Positions 1 to 10,129 of a DNA stretch of 64,000 nucleotides are shown piece after piece. The notes beneath the pieces are model-generated. The model was not told the DNA's origin. It ran no database searches and worked only from the letters and a program-made list of their open reading frames with translations. The DNA comes from Nemertoderma westbladi (taxonomy: Eukaryota; Xenacoelomorpha; Nemertodermatida; Nemertodermatidae), in contig JAUCBJ010004470.1 in NCBI GenBank assembly GCA_032718475.1, forward strand, positions 57,788 through 121,787. The letters are read 5' to 3'. The position numbers and the translations under genes were made by a program. The stretch's first letter is position 1. Each line of letters begins with the position of its first letter.

Positions 1-2
1 TT

Positions 3-488
3 TTAGAATATGGTAGTGCAATATGGAACCCTTTTTGTAATTCAAAACCTTTTCTTGGCCTAACAGACAAGCTTGAGTCGGTCCAAAGATATTTTACCCG
101 TAGGTTATTCCACCGGTGCTATTTAGATACTGATGCTTGTTACCTAAGAAGGCTAAAAATTTTGAATTTACAATCACTAGAACTTAGACGAGTTCATATT
201 GAAAAAATTACTGTTTTTAAAATACTCAATGGTTTTATTTCACTAGAATCTAATAATTTATTTGTAAATGTAAATTCATCTTGAATAAGACTGAGGGGGC
301 ATCCTTACAAATTGCAGCAGGGACATTGCAGAACTGTTGCGGTGCAGAACTCATTTACAAATCGTGTTGTGCCTGTTTGGAACAATCTACCTTACGTTGC
401 AGTGACTGCCCCCTCAGTTGAATTGTTCAAACGCCATATTTATGTGTGCGATTTTAACAATTGGATTAAATTTGACCGCAATTTGTAA
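3..488 (+). pseudogene. LINE reverse transcriptase, C-terminal remnant
   Basis: One frame runs from the window edge to a TAA at 486-488, broken by a single in-frame TGA at 282-284. It reads LEYGSAIWNP, then LTDKLESVQRYFTRRLF, and later VVPVWNNLP and SVELFKRHI. This succession (E-Y-x-S-x-x-W-N-P, LxxVQRxxTRR, WNxLP, SxxxFKxxL) is the standard C-terminal tail that follows the reverse transcriptase domain of Jockey/CR1-like LINEs. The rest of the element lies to the left of the window. It is a dead copy because of the internal stop. The clade is not resolved. Confidence 0.85.
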
Positions 489-819
489 CTATGCCAATTT
501 CTAATTATTTTCTATTTTTCATATCATTAGTTCTATCTGAGTTCAACTCTTTTTAGCCATCTACACTTTTATTTTAACATGTAATAATATTTTAGCGTAT
601 TTTAATTTCGTTTTTCACCTTATTTTAATATGGTGCCATAGTATAAGTCGTTTTGTTTTATACACTGTTCAACTTTCTCCTGTTTTATTTTATTATGTGC
701 AGTTTTATTTATACGCTTCTTACGCTAACATATACGTAAAAAATATATAATATATGTAAAAAATACGCTTCGACAGCGGTGTCTCCAAGCAAATAATAAT
801 ATAATAATAATAATAATAA
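489..819. other. AT-rich spacer ending in a TAA microsatellite
   Basis: No coding signal is seen. The right end, about 789-824, is an imperfect (TAA)n run. It directly abuts the 3' end of the minus-strand LINE remnant that follows, so it may be that element's tail. Confidence 0.5.
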
Positions 820-990
820 TAACCCTACAGTATGTTTGAAGGACTCCAGTGATGGGGACTTTGTGATTTCGTTCGGGAGCGTGTTCCAAAGTTTTGGACG
901 TCTACGCCGTAGTCGTGATTGTGTTTGGGAGAACGTAAACAGGTCTTGTAAGTACATTGGTGCAATCCCAGTGTAAATTCGGCAGATAGT
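820..990 (-). pseudogene. LINE C-terminal fragment (CR1/L2-like)
   Basis: The minus strand encodes RIYTGIAPMYLQDLFTF, then SRLRRRRPKLWNTLPNEI and SLESFKHTV. The spacing of 'YLxDL', 'RxRxPKLWNxLPxEI' and 'SxxxFKxxL' is the usual tail of non-LTR reverse transcriptase proteins. The coding similarity stops at the TAA microsatellite, as expected for a 3' end. Codons upstream of the fragment (above 990) are not recognisable. This is a different family from the RTE-like fragments elsewhere in the window. Confidence 0.7.
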
Positions 991-1312
991 GGCGCAACTT
1001 GACCGCAAGTGAAAATAGTGATCTTCAGCGCAAATTGACCGCAAGTGAAATAATGTATAGTTTGTTGTTTTATGGTTAGAAAACACCGCCACTGTAACCT
1101 GTTCCATTCCCTTCATGTTTTTAATTAATTTAAACCAATTTTAAATTAAAAAAACTAGAATTTATTTTGTGTTTGCGTTCATTTCGCGCAATTGACTCAA
1201 ATTCGGTTATACAGTAAGTGTTATTTGCTGCACGCTTTCTCTGAGTGGTAGCCAGTTCGTTGCTACAAAGTCGTCGATGCGTATCTGACGTCGTGGGGAC
1301 ATTGGGTTGCTA

Positions 1313-1670
1313 CTACTGTACTACTACTTTGCAGGACATTGTTTTCGCCATGAGGACCAGCCTGTGCACAATCTTTGCTTTGGAAAGCCACATGGAGAAA
1401 ATAATCATGGTGGACAGCCCATGACTTTCATGAGACGCATCTTCAAGGACACTGGTCTTGAAGATGCGGATAATCTCGCGAAAGTCATGGGGGATAGGGT
1501 GTTGTGGCAGTGCAACTTTGTTGATAAGCCGGCAGAGCATTCTTAATGCACGCTGCATTGGGCTTGCCAATTTGAGATTGTATGGTGGTGGTGGCAAAAT
1601 TGTTTGTTACGCTGCGCGGCATAGCATGTGCGGAGTTTTCAATGCAGCAGGACGATTATAGTAGTAGTAG
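1313..1670 (+). pseudogene. RTE-like LINE 3' end, copy A
   Basis: Plus-strand coding remnant FAGHCFRHEDQPVHNL, then FMRRIFKDTGLEDADNLA and LWQCNFVDKPAEHS. It is the last part of the reverse transcriptase protein after the RT domain. The same tail (FSGHC..., DxGL, W) ends the better preserved LINE at 17585-19638. After the stop it continues about 120 bp and finishes in a (TAG)n run at about 1660-1677, matching the CCTAGTAGTA end of the copy at 19638. Related fragments lie at 4640, 6672 and 11110. Confidence 0.75.
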
Positions 1671-1675
1671 TAGTA

Positions 1676-2474
1676 GCGGTAAAAAATAAAAATTAATTCA
1701 TTGGCAAAGGTCAGCCACCGCAACGAAGTACTTATACCGAGAGCGTGTCTGCCCAACTAAACGATTAATATGGGGGCGAGCAACGAAGTTAGCGAGCCGT
1801 ATCGAATTGACATACTGTGGCATCAGGGGTGGGGTCGGTAATTTTTTGCAAATATGTACAGTAGTTGTTCTTGTCGTCGTTTGTAGAGTAGTTGTTGTTG
1901 TCGTCGTCGCTGCTGTAGTTACGATTTTGACATGCTAAATAAATTTGTTGTATTTTAAAAGCTGTCGATTTGAAAATTTGTAGGTATCAATAATAAGACA
2001 AAAATTTAGATTTTGAGTGACCTTCAGACACCATAAGTTCAACAGTTTCCCGGTTCGAGCCGAGAGGGTGTAATGTACATACCGTACTGTAATACTGTAA
2101 TACTGTATATCTGTACAGCTGTACTGCTGTATATCTATCCATCCATCCCATAACAGCATAAAGCAGTAAAGTCCTGAAGTCAGTAAGTACAGAACAGCAT
2201 AAGTAGGTTTAAAAACTCTGCAAACTACAAAACACACTGCACACTGTCACATGCAGACAGGACTGCAGGCAGGCAGGTGGCTTACCGGTAATTAATTATG
2301 TTCTGCTGTTCCAGTGTTCTATTACCCAGTTACCGGTATAATTCCACATTCTGTCTGCTGCTGTCCAGTTCACAGTCTGACAGTCCTACGCCTACAGCTC
2401 TGTCCACTGTCTGTCTGTCCAGCTGTCTGTTTGCTGTCCGGTCCGGCGAGTAAACCACATAAACGAACACAATT
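1676..2474. other. Intergenic, upstream of UQCRQ
   Basis: No reliable gene. Around 1865-1920 there is an imperfect GTC/GTT trinucleotide run. Around 2045-2060 a short GGTTCGAGCC motif resembles a Pol III B box, without a convincing A box. No TATA box was recognised for the downstream gene. Confidence 0.4.
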
Positions 2475-2774
2475 ATGAAATTAACCGTACCAAATTTGAG
2501 TGATGGGGGCGCCCACCGACTGGTTGGGTTGCAACTGGGCAACATTTGCACCGACATGAAACACGTCACCCAGTTCTGGTTGGATTCCACCCAGACTCGA
2601 AGCTTCCGACATTACTTCTCCAACTACATGGCAATGTCGGTCCGGAATTTAAAGTGGCACTTTCCGACAATGGGTCCGACTTTTATTTGTAGTTACTTCT
2701 TGTACCGTTACATTGATGGCGAACACAAGCGGTTGCAACGAAAGGATCCCAAGAAATATGAGAATGATGTCTAA
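2475..2774 (+). CDS. UQCRQ: Cytochrome b-c1 complex subunit 8 (complex III)
   Basis: A 99-residue, single-exon protein. The family (UQCRQ/QCR8) is a small subunit of mitochondrial respiratory complex III, with one membrane helix in the inner membrane. It supports assembly and lies near cytochrome b. The sequence shows the family pattern: LGNICTDMKHVTQFWLD (compare the family's FGNL..MRHV...LSP), SVRNLKWHFPTMGPTFICSY leading into the transmembrane segment (about residues 60-79), and the C-terminal signature KRLQRKDPKKYENDV, equivalent to the animal ending R-K-N-P-x-x-Y-E-N-D. The start is supported by an in-frame TAA a few codons upstream. At 99 residues it is about 15 longer than the usual 82, the extra residues being N-terminal. 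It has no visible intron and could be a functional gene or a retrocopy. The intact frame favours function. Confidence 0.85.
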   Translation: MKLTVPNLSDGGAHRLVGLQLGNICTDMKHVTQFWLDSTQTRSFRHYFSNYMAMSVRNLKWHFPTMGPTFICSYFLYRYIDGEHKRLQRKDPKKYENDV

Positions 2775-3785
2775 CTTTGAACTTTCTAACTAAACTGCTT
2801 AATACCTATCAGCCTATACTAGTACGTGGTACTGCTGTAGCCTACTGGAATAGAGATGTTTCTTGCTATATGTTAGTGTTTTTTTAGATGAAAAGTTAGG
2901 CTAAGACATGAAGCTGTGAAGAACTTATCTTATATCAGTAGGGCAGGTAGGGTAGGATTGATATCGGTATATTATGGCATTTATTTGTTTGTATAGACTG
3001 ACTGACTGATAGTGATAGACCTACCGGTATTCAGGTATTTGTCCGTCTGTAGCCTACTGCTGTACTGTGCTCTGCTAAGTATAGACAAGATTACATTAGG
3101 CCTATACAAATTTGTATACCGGCCCGGGTACCATACCACCATAGTGCCATATACAGATATACCTGTAGCGCGGTACAGCGGCAGGCCTACAGATATATAA
3201 CCTACCTGTGTATACCGGTACTGTTGGTTGGTAGTACACGATATAGAAAATACCTTGATAATTAGTTTATATTATTAGTTACACCATTTATTTTGTATAT
3301 ATTATTTATATTTGGACTGTAATGAAATAGTCGTAGCTTGTTGTTGTTGTTGTATAATTATTATTTAGTTGTAAAATTATATGAACAACGTATAAGATGC
3401 TGCAATTTATATCATTTTATTCATTGTGAGATTTGTGACCCACAACCTCGAACTATATTTCTCATTCCAGGATGCTTATTCCTGGATTACAAATCATTAC
3501 ATTACTCTTGGGCATAGACAATTTACTTTTTGCATTTTGTATTGGAGAACTTCCTTTGATAAATCCGCATCAATTGCAGCGTCCAGTCCAGTTATATGAT
3601 AGTTTATATTAATAAATTAATTGGAGTGAATTATATATATAAATCCTAATATATGGGGCTCGAACTTGGTACCTAGGGTTGAAACTTCTTGCGGTTATCT
3701 AGGGGACTATATACCGTGTTCGAGCCGTCCCGAGATCTCCTTTTTAACGAGCGAGTGGTGCTAATTTTGATGCATTTTTCCCTTA
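2775..3785. other. Intergenic with a SINE-like stretch
   Basis: AT-rich, with no gene recognised. About 3650-3735 contains GGGCTCGAACTTGGTACC and, about 50 bp on, GTGTTCGAGCCGTCCC. On the minus strand the first reads as a B-box-like AGTTCGAGCCCC. This suggests a degraded tRNA-derived SINE but is too weak for a firm call. A short GTT run lies near 3340. Confidence 0.35.
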
Positions 3786-3787
3786 CT

Positions 3788-4328
3788 TGTGAGATGGATA
3801 GAGAGCAGCAAAAAATACATAGAAGTTAGGAAAGCAAAGGCATTGGCCATGGTGTAGTTCTATCAAAAATGGATATCATCGGGAGATCAGACCTCTCAAG
3901 GCACCTGAAGACCAAGTTTTTTTTAGAGCCACAGTGGAAAGTGTATTTTTATACGGGGGTGAGACCAGGACACTGACGAAATCACCGGAGCAACAAATTA
4001 ATGGTTGTTACACTAGTCTACTAAGGGCAGCCCTAAACATCAGCTGACATCACATTTATGGTACGAGATTTATGGTACAATACCACCTGTATCAGCGGTC
4101 GAACGAACTTAGTTCCAATCAATCGCACATTTAGTAAGGACGATGTCATAACAGATCTACTTTTTGGCAACCAACACAAGCAAAGCGTAGCCGTAGACGA
4201 CCGGCTATAACATATAAACTTGAAAGGTATACTGCACTTAAGAGAAACGAAATTTCGACAACTATGGAAATAGTGGAAGTCAGGAAAGACCTCATTTCCA
4301 CTGTCCGTGCTCGCTCGACCTAGTAGTA
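3788..4328 (+). pseudogene. RTE-like LINE remnant, C-terminal part
   Basis: The nucleotide sequence is a diverged copy of 19096-19636: the block reading ACATAGAAGTTAGGAAAGCA, then ATGGATATCATCGGGAGATC, TTTTTATACGGGGGTGAGAC, CATCAGCTGACA and the end GCTCGCTCGACCTAGTAGTA can be followed in order. Several indels and stops destroy the frame. It ends in the family's (TAG)n tail at about 4318-4329. It is a truncated dead copy. Confidence 0.8.
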
Positions 4329-4639
4329 GTAACTCAACTCCCTTTCCCGGTTATTTAACCCGAGGGCTAAGTGCATCTGTCAATAATTTTGAATGACGCT
4401 CCTAATACTGTAGTCAGTCGCCTTGCAACAATACTGTGTTGTAATTTAACTTGGTTTACACATTTTGGTGACTATTTTTAATGAAATGATCACGATATGA
4501 AATTGATTACATTGTAATCAAGGATATTAAATTTTATCTCCTACGCAATGAAGGTAGTGATTGTGACTTACACATTTATAGGGAAGTACAAGGGAACCCC
4601 TTTCATCCAAGGCACAAATCGCCCCCTTTACTCTTATAT

Positions 4640-5045
4640 GGGAGTCCATGCTGGGCTCTAACTGCTGAGGACACCAAATCTCTGGATGGCACATTCACAA
4701 GAATGCTGCCCCGGGTTCATTGCGTCAAGTAAAATGAACACATCTCCAATCAGACTCTAAACAACATTGGATGTGTTTCAATAATCCTCACAGGTTTGAC
4801 ACTGGAATGGGGCCGCCTCCGCTTAGCAGGACATGGCTTTCGCCTTGAGGATCAGCCAGTGCATAATCTTGTACTTTGGCATCCTCATGGAGTGAATAAG
4901 CATGGTGGACAGCTCATGGCTTTCTTGTGACGCATCTTTAAGGACAATGGCCTTGAAGATGCGGATGATCTGGCAAATGTCATGGGTGATAGGGAGTTGT
5001 GGCGGTGCAATTTTGTCGACAAGCCGGCACAGCATTATTAATATG
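4640..5045 (+). pseudogene. RTE-like LINE 3' end, copy B
   Basis: Reading on the plus strand: WALTAEDTKSLDGTFTRMLP, an in-frame stop, then GRLRLAGHGFRLEDQPVHNL, IFKDNGLEDADDLANVMGD and ELWRCNFVDKPAQHY followed by TAA. It is the same family as copy A (1313) and copy D (11110), but reaches farther upstream. At least two in-frame stops are present, so it is not functional. Confidence 0.8.
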
Positions 5046-6671
5046 TATGATATATTAATAATGCAGCTGCAATGCACAATGCCGATATTGGTAGTACAGT
5101 ACAGCATCAGGTAAGATTATTTTACTACCTACAGTGCCTACTGAAGCACTTACTGTATATGTATGTATACTTGCCGAAACCCATCTCTATAAGTTGTTGC
5201 TCCGCTACAATACGATTTGTGTTTCTTTTAACACGTAAATCCACAGAGCACATACATACACCTCACCTTGCTACCTTAAACCATATTGCTGGTAAAGGAT
5301 TAACTAGATTAATTCAAACTTTACGACTTACCTTCCCATGCTGCTGAAGTGTGTAGAACTGCCTGTAGAGTGTAGAGTGCCTGTATAATGCCATTAGGCC
5401 TTCAGAACAGCATTTCCGATATTGCGTTGATTGGTGATACCAATATCAAGTGTGCAGCTAATGAACGCGCGTTGAGTGTTTCAACGTAACAACACATTTT
5501 CAAATAGTATTTAAAATGACACTATCACAGGGGGGGGGGGGGGGTGAACATGAGTTTTATAGCCCCGTAAGAATCGGGAAAAAAACTGCAGATGCAGTAG
5601 AGATTCCCTAATAACGTTTACCTTCTAGGGGCAGACTGGGTAACAACTGTAGACCGTTTAACCCTATTTATTTGATTTACTAAAAATTGGCCCGGTTTTA
5701 GATTTTAGGTCATTTTAAAACCAATTCAACCATCACTTTTTGTGATATTTTGGTCACCCAGGACGAAACGTACAAGTACAAAAATGTCAAACTAAAAGAT
5801 TTTGTGTTTGGTTTGATAATTCGGAAGGTTTTTTACGGGATTCCGAGGTCGCTGATTACGAGTTAGTTATAAATCTTTCTGGTAATAAATAATTCTTAAT
5901 AAATTATAAATAAATATTTCTGAAGCTATACTGGTTTTAAGGTCGCTGATCAAGATACAACTGGTTACAAATCATTCGTGGTAACGCAACTATAGTTTTT
6001 ATTATTGATAGTAACAATGTGTTGGCAAGCTGTATTTTTCGAGGTGTTTGTTATTATATATTTATTATAGGAAGGGATCTAGGGGTCTTAACCTCGATTG
6101 ATAAGTTTATTTTACCGAAAATAACTTATCTTTTATTGGCGCAATTGTAGGACTAATCCCATCACATGCGTACTATCGTTTTTGGTGCTTATAAACAATA
6201 ATACGAAATGGCTGAAGGTGTTCATTTCATTTTAGCCCACTATCGGTAGACTGAGTAACTGCAGTACTGCAGATGGATTAGCGTCCCTACAAAGACGTAG
6301 CCTGTGGAGTTTAGATGGTCTAGCAAGTAGCCTACTGTATATCTGCCGCGTTTCAGGTTGAACTGATAACAAATAACGAAATGGAATTGAGACAAAGTTT
6401 CTATGATCTGATCATGAATTTCTCCCTCTAGCTGCAGACAGGAGAACTGCAGACCTATAAAAAAATCCCTCATAAAGACGTTGCATGCTCTCAAGTATAT
6501 AAATCAGCCTCCTAAATCGATTAAGGTTAGGAAATGGGGAAGGTTATATTTCACATACAGACAATTCGCCATTTAGTGACATACTGGAGAACTGAGGACC
6601 TACAGTATTTATATCTTCACAAAAGCGCCGGTTGTTTCTAGAACAAATCTGACACTTTAGCAATGCACACA
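5046..6671. other. Intergenic with a 15-bp G tract
   Basis: No gene recognised on either strand. It contains an uninterrupted G run at 5530-5544. The remaining open frames here are short and have no recognisable protein similarity. Confidence 0.4.
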
Positions 6672-6845
6672 TCTCCAACCAGACACTATATACGGTAACA
6701 TTGGAGGTGTCTCATTTGTTCCCCAAGCTTGACACTAGAAGCCGCCTCCGCTTTGCAGGACATTGTTTTCGCCGTAAGGAACAGCCAGTGCACAAATCTT
6801 GTGGTTTGGCTGCCTCATGGAATGAATAAGCATTGTGGACATTTC
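6672..6845 (+). pseudogene. RTE-like LINE 3' end, copy C (short)
   Basis: A short piece with the same nucleotide block as copies A, B and D: CGCCTCCGCTTTGCAGGACA followed by TTGTTTTCGCCGTAAGGAAC and CAGCCAGTGCACAAATCTTG. It stops abruptly at about 6845, where the other copies continue, so it has been truncated. No frame is preserved. Confidence 0.65.
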
Positions 6846-7407
6846 GCATTCTAGGAGGCAAACTGAACAATTGCAGACAATTGCTAAATTTCATCTCGAT
6901 TCAAAGTTTAGACACGCAGCCCCCTAGCGAGAGACTATTGAATTGATTGTGTCTGTAAGTCTCACGAAAATATCATCTTTTGGTCTCATTGATGCCTACA
7001 AATCGACAATTAATTTTAAATCCGACAAAGTTATTAGCATGTCAAAATCAACGACGACAACTATTTGCAAACGTTGACCCACCCGAAACAGTGTCAGTTC
7101 GTTAAGGCTCCGCGAACTTCATGGCTCGCCTCACAATATATCATTACCTGATGTAGACAAACATGCCGTATTATTTGTTCGCCTGAAACAATGTTCGAGG
7201 TGATGGCACCATTTTATTTGACAATAAACAAAAACAATATACTGTAGTATTGGTGTCAATAAAGAAACTTTTAGATTAATTATTCTCCATATACGATATG
7301 AAAGCAATATTAGGCGAAAGTAGGTACTGAATAAAATGGCTAACAACAACCCCTCGATGGAATCCACTCTGCTGCAGCCAATAAATAAGCTGTCTAATTT
7401 TCAGATT
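6846..7407. other. Intergenic, upstream of CPEB
   Basis: No gene recognised. The open frame on the minus strand at 7131-7367 has no recognisable similarity and ordinary AT-rich composition. The distal promoter of the downstream gene probably lies here. Confidence 0.35.
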
Positions 7408-7500
7408 AACCAATCAGGTTGCATCTGTGTCGAAGGTTAACCAGCAATTAAAAGCCATATAAATCTAAATTACTATCCGAACATTAGCATTGTTCCTTTT
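7375..7500 (+). promoter_or_regulatory. Putative CPEB promoter (CCAAT and TATA-like boxes)
   Basis: Two CCAAT-type motifs (GCCAATA at about 7376 and ACCAATCAGG at about 7408) precede a TATA-like CATATAAAT at about 7456-7464. Transcription would be expected to start about 30 bp further on, near 7485-7495. This agrees with a non-coding first exon ending at the GT donor at 7607. It is inferred from motif order and spacing only. Confidence 0.4.
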
Positions 7501-7606
7501 AAACAAAGTTCTGTCTAGTGTATTTTATTTTCTTTTATCACACCGTTATTAGTGTCCTTCTTCCACCTTTAAACCAGTAAAGCTGTTACGCCATTCAACT
7601 AAAAAG

Positions 7607-8030
7607 GTAAGTCTTCATTAATTTAGACAACTTTAGGCAAGTCAAATAATTACGAATCCTTTTATATTCCATCTCCAGTGTAATGTAATCGTGTGTAAGA
7701 ATAGCCTACCAGACGGCCAGAGACTATCTAATCTAACTTTTGGAATATAAATTGTTTTTATTTTTTATAGTCTTTCATGAAAAATGTATTATCAGAATTT
7801 TTATTTTTTATAGAAATAATTATTGTTTTTACTTACTTAGTTTGTTTTTACTTAATTTACAAATTTTCACTCCGGAAAAAGTGATTTTATTTATGGAGTT
7901 TGTTTTTACTTAATTTACAAATTTTCACTCCAGAAAAAGTGATCTTATTTATGGAAAGTTTTACTGCATAATCCAGAAATATTTTATATTCCTATTCACT
8001 TTACTTAATATAAGTTATTTTTATATTTAG
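7607..8030 (+). other. Intron in the 5' UTR of CPEB
   Basis: A donor AAAAAG|GTAAGT at 7606/7607 and an acceptor TTTATATTTAG|C at 8030/8031 bracket 424 bp of AT-rich DNA. The spliced exon would begin one base before the ATG at 8032. Both sites fit the metazoan consensus. The intron contains two nearly identical direct copies of a roughly 58-bp unit (about 7840-7954) that differ at very few positions. Confidence 0.65.
7840..7955. repeat. 58-bp direct duplication inside the intron
   Basis: The block beginning GTTTGTTTTTACTTAATTTA and ending near GTGATYTTATTTATGGA occurs twice in tandem. Only one or two substitutions separate the copies (CCGGAAAAAG versus CCAGAAAAAG, GATTTT versus GATCTT), so the duplication is recent. 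Confidence 0.85.
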
Positions 8031-8031
8031 C

Positions 8032-9822
8032 ATGGCGGCACATTTAAGTGGAGCTAAAGTTTATCCAGTCGCGGATACAAGATTGGCTACCCATTCCAGC
8101 CCCGACCAAACGAGGGCGCAACTCTATGCCAGTCCAGAGCCGCGCAATCGCAGCGACCACGGCGACAAACGCGCCCCCCAGTACCTCACCTCCACTCCTA
8201 TTGGGCCAACCAACCGCGGTAAGTCCCCCAAGCAACCAATAGCGAACAAGCAGCACATCTCGCCCCATCTGCTTTCCCAAGTGGAGCGCGCCCTGCAGAC
8301 ATTGCAGAAACGCGGATACAATGTCAGCCCCCCGATATCCTACTGGCAGGACTGGGAGAAGAGTGGCGGCATCTCAGCCAATAAGAAGGTCTCGTTCTCG
8401 ACTGCTGAGCGCGATCAGTGGCGACCAACCAACGACAGCGCGGTGGCCTACTGCTCGAGGATGAGTTACAGCCCGGTGTCCACGGACACCAGCGGGGTCT
8501 GCAGTTGCGCCGGGGATCTCGACGACTACCCCAGCTCGGACGACAGCGATCTGCTAAGTATCTCCGATCTCGCGCGCAACTGCGGCGCTTTGGCGCGCGG
8601 TAAGCAGCGCGCGACGCCGCCGCAACCGCGGCCAATCCGCGGCGTTATCGGAGAGGAGCGGGCCAACACCCCCCGGGCACCGCCCCCGACGCCCATCACC
8701 GCGCACCCCCCACCCCAGCGGTTATCCTACCCAACAACGTCGCCCGCCGCTCAAATACAGCAGATGCGTAACGTGTCGAACCTGCTGTCCGCGCTGTCGC
8801 TGAGCAACAGCCAATCGGGGAATGGGAGATGGGCTGACCAATCAGCGACCAGATGGGCTGACCAATCAGCGACAAGATGGGCTGACCAATCAGGGATGAG
8901 ATGGGCGGACACCTCTTGCCCAGAGGATCGCCCCTTGGAGGGATTCCCGCAGCCGACCTGGGCGGGCCGCTGCGGCGCCCAGATGAGCCCGGCGAGCTGC
9001 ACCTGGTCCGGCCAACTCGCCCGTCGCGAGTACAACAACAACCCGACCTACTCCTCCAAGATCTTCCTCGGCGGCGTCCCCTGGGACATCACGGAGTCGT
9101 CGTTGTCCGCCGCGTTGCAACCCTTCGGCAACCACTACGTGGAGTGGCCCGGCAAGGACCTCAAACACCCTAAGTACCCGCCCAAAGGCTACGTCTACAT
9201 CGTGTTCGAGAACGAGAAATCCGTAAAACTGCTCCTGTCTACCTGCACCCACGATTACTCGAACGGGACCTCGTTGGGTGAGTACTACTTCCAGCTGACC
9301 AGTAAGAAACACCCCCGCAAGGAGGTGCAAGTTATCCCGTGGGTTCTATCCGATTCGAACTTCATCAAGTATCCCTCGTTGCGTCTCGACCCCTCTAAGA
9401 CCGTGTTCGTTGGCGCTCTGCATGGGATGCTAAACGCCGAGAGTTTGTCGATAGTTATGAACGATTTGTTCGGGGGCGTCGTTTACGCCGGAATCGATAC
9501 GGATAAGTTCAAGTACCCTATCGGCTCGGGGCGAGTGACCTTCAGCAACCACGCGAGCTTCACCAAAGCCGTGACCGCGGCTTTCATCGAGATCAAGGCG
9601 CCCAAGTTCACCAAGAAGATCCAGGTGGACCCCTACCTCGAGGACGAGATGTGCTCGCTCTGCGGGGTCAACAACGGGCCCTATTTCTGTCGTGAGTTCT
9701 CCTGTTTCAAGTACTTCTGTCGGGTCTGCTGGCTGTGGCAGCACAGCAACGAGACCCAGGTCAAACACAGACCGCTGATGCGCAACCAGAAATCTAAACC
9801 AGTTCCTTTAATCTTCGATTGA
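8032..9822 (+). CDS. CPEB1: Cytoplasmic polyadenylation element-binding protein, CPEB1/Orb type
   Basis: A 596-residue RNA-binding protein. In animals CPEB1/Orb binds U-rich CPEs in 3' UTRs and controls poly(A) length and translation, in germ cells and neurons especially. The N-terminal half is low-complexity (Ser/Pro-rich). A WADQSATR-type octapeptide occurs in four near-tandem copies at about residues 267-294. RRM1 starts near residue 341 ([17 protein letters not shown]1-like KGYVYIVFE near 385). RRM2 starts near 457 ([15 protein letters not shown], then [20 protein letters not shown]). The C-terminal ZZ zinc-binding domain is at about 541-580 (CSLC, then CREFSC, CRVCW and H). The linker [11 protein letters not shown] and the ending PLMRNQK are diagnostic for the CPEB1 subfamily rather than CPEB2-4. 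The start follows a splice acceptor directly and has A at -3. The coding part is one exon and is GC-rich at third positions. Confidence 0.95.
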   Translation: MAAHLSGAKVYPVADTRLATHSSPDQTRAQLYASPEPRNRSDHGDKRAPQYLTSTPIGPTNRGKSPKQPIANKQHISPHLLSQVERALQTLQKRGYNVSPPISYWQDWEKSGGISANKKVSFSTAERDQWRPTNDSAVAYCSRMSYSPVSTDTSGVCSCAGDLDDYPSSDDSDLLSISDLARNCGALARGKQRATPPQPRPIRGVIGEERANTPRAPPPTPITAHPPPQRLSYPTTSPAAQIQQMRNVSNLLSALSLSNSQSGNGRWADQSATRWADQSATRWADQSGMRWADTSCPEDRPLEGFPQPTWAGRCGAQMSPASCTWSGQLARREYNNNPTYSSKIFLGGVPWDITESSLSAALQPFGNHYVEWPGKDLKHPKYPPKGYVYIVFENEKSVKLLLSTCTHDYSNGTSLGEYYFQLTSKKHPRKEVQVIPWVLSDSNFIKYPSLRLDPSKTVFVGALHGMLNAESLSIVMNDLFGGVVYAGIDTDKFKYPIGSGRVTFSNHASFTKAVTAAFIEIKAPKFTKKIQVDPYLEDEMCSLCGVNNGPYFCREFSCFKYFCRVCWLWQHSNETQVKHRPLMRNQKSKPVPLIFD

Positions 9823-10072
9823 TATGTTGTTATAACTGAAAGAAGCATTTTAATATTCCTATGAGACAATAATTTTACTAAACTGAATTCCTAATACTTG
9901 GAGAAGTTAATTGCTGTCATTCGATATTATAATTATTTTGGTGAAGGTTACCTCGTATTTTTGTGCTGTTCGTCTAATCTGTGCTAAGTTTTTAGTTACT
10001 TTATTTACTCGTTTATTGTCTTTGTATAATCTCGGTAAATTGTGCTGGAAGATTTAATTAGGTATATGATAA

Positions 10073-10129
10073 TTTTATAAGTAATTTAATTAAGTTTTAC
10101 ATCTTAAAAAAGATTTAGAGGTGAATAAA
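10073..10129 (+). promoter_or_regulatory. Candidate CPE and poly(A) signal of CPEB
   Basis: A consensus-type TTTTAT element lies at 10073-10078 and the hexamer AATAAA at 10124-10129, 46 bases downstream of it. This is about 300 bp after the CPEB stop codon at 9822. The spacing is within the range in which a CPE acts on a hexamer. It suggests the transcript could be bound by its own product. AT-rich DNA yields such motifs by chance, so this is tentative. Confidence 0.4.

Noticed and set aside
1935-2237. Minus-strand frame of 100 codons
   Set aside because: Composition is that of random AT-rich DNA, and no motif is recognised.
7131-7367. Minus-strand frame of 78 codons before CPEB
   Set aside because: No similarity and no plausible regulatory context; it probably lies in the CPEB promoter region.
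8890-9330. Minus-strand open frame of 146 codons
   Set aside because: Antisense shadow of the CPEB RRM1 region, caused by its GC-rich codons.
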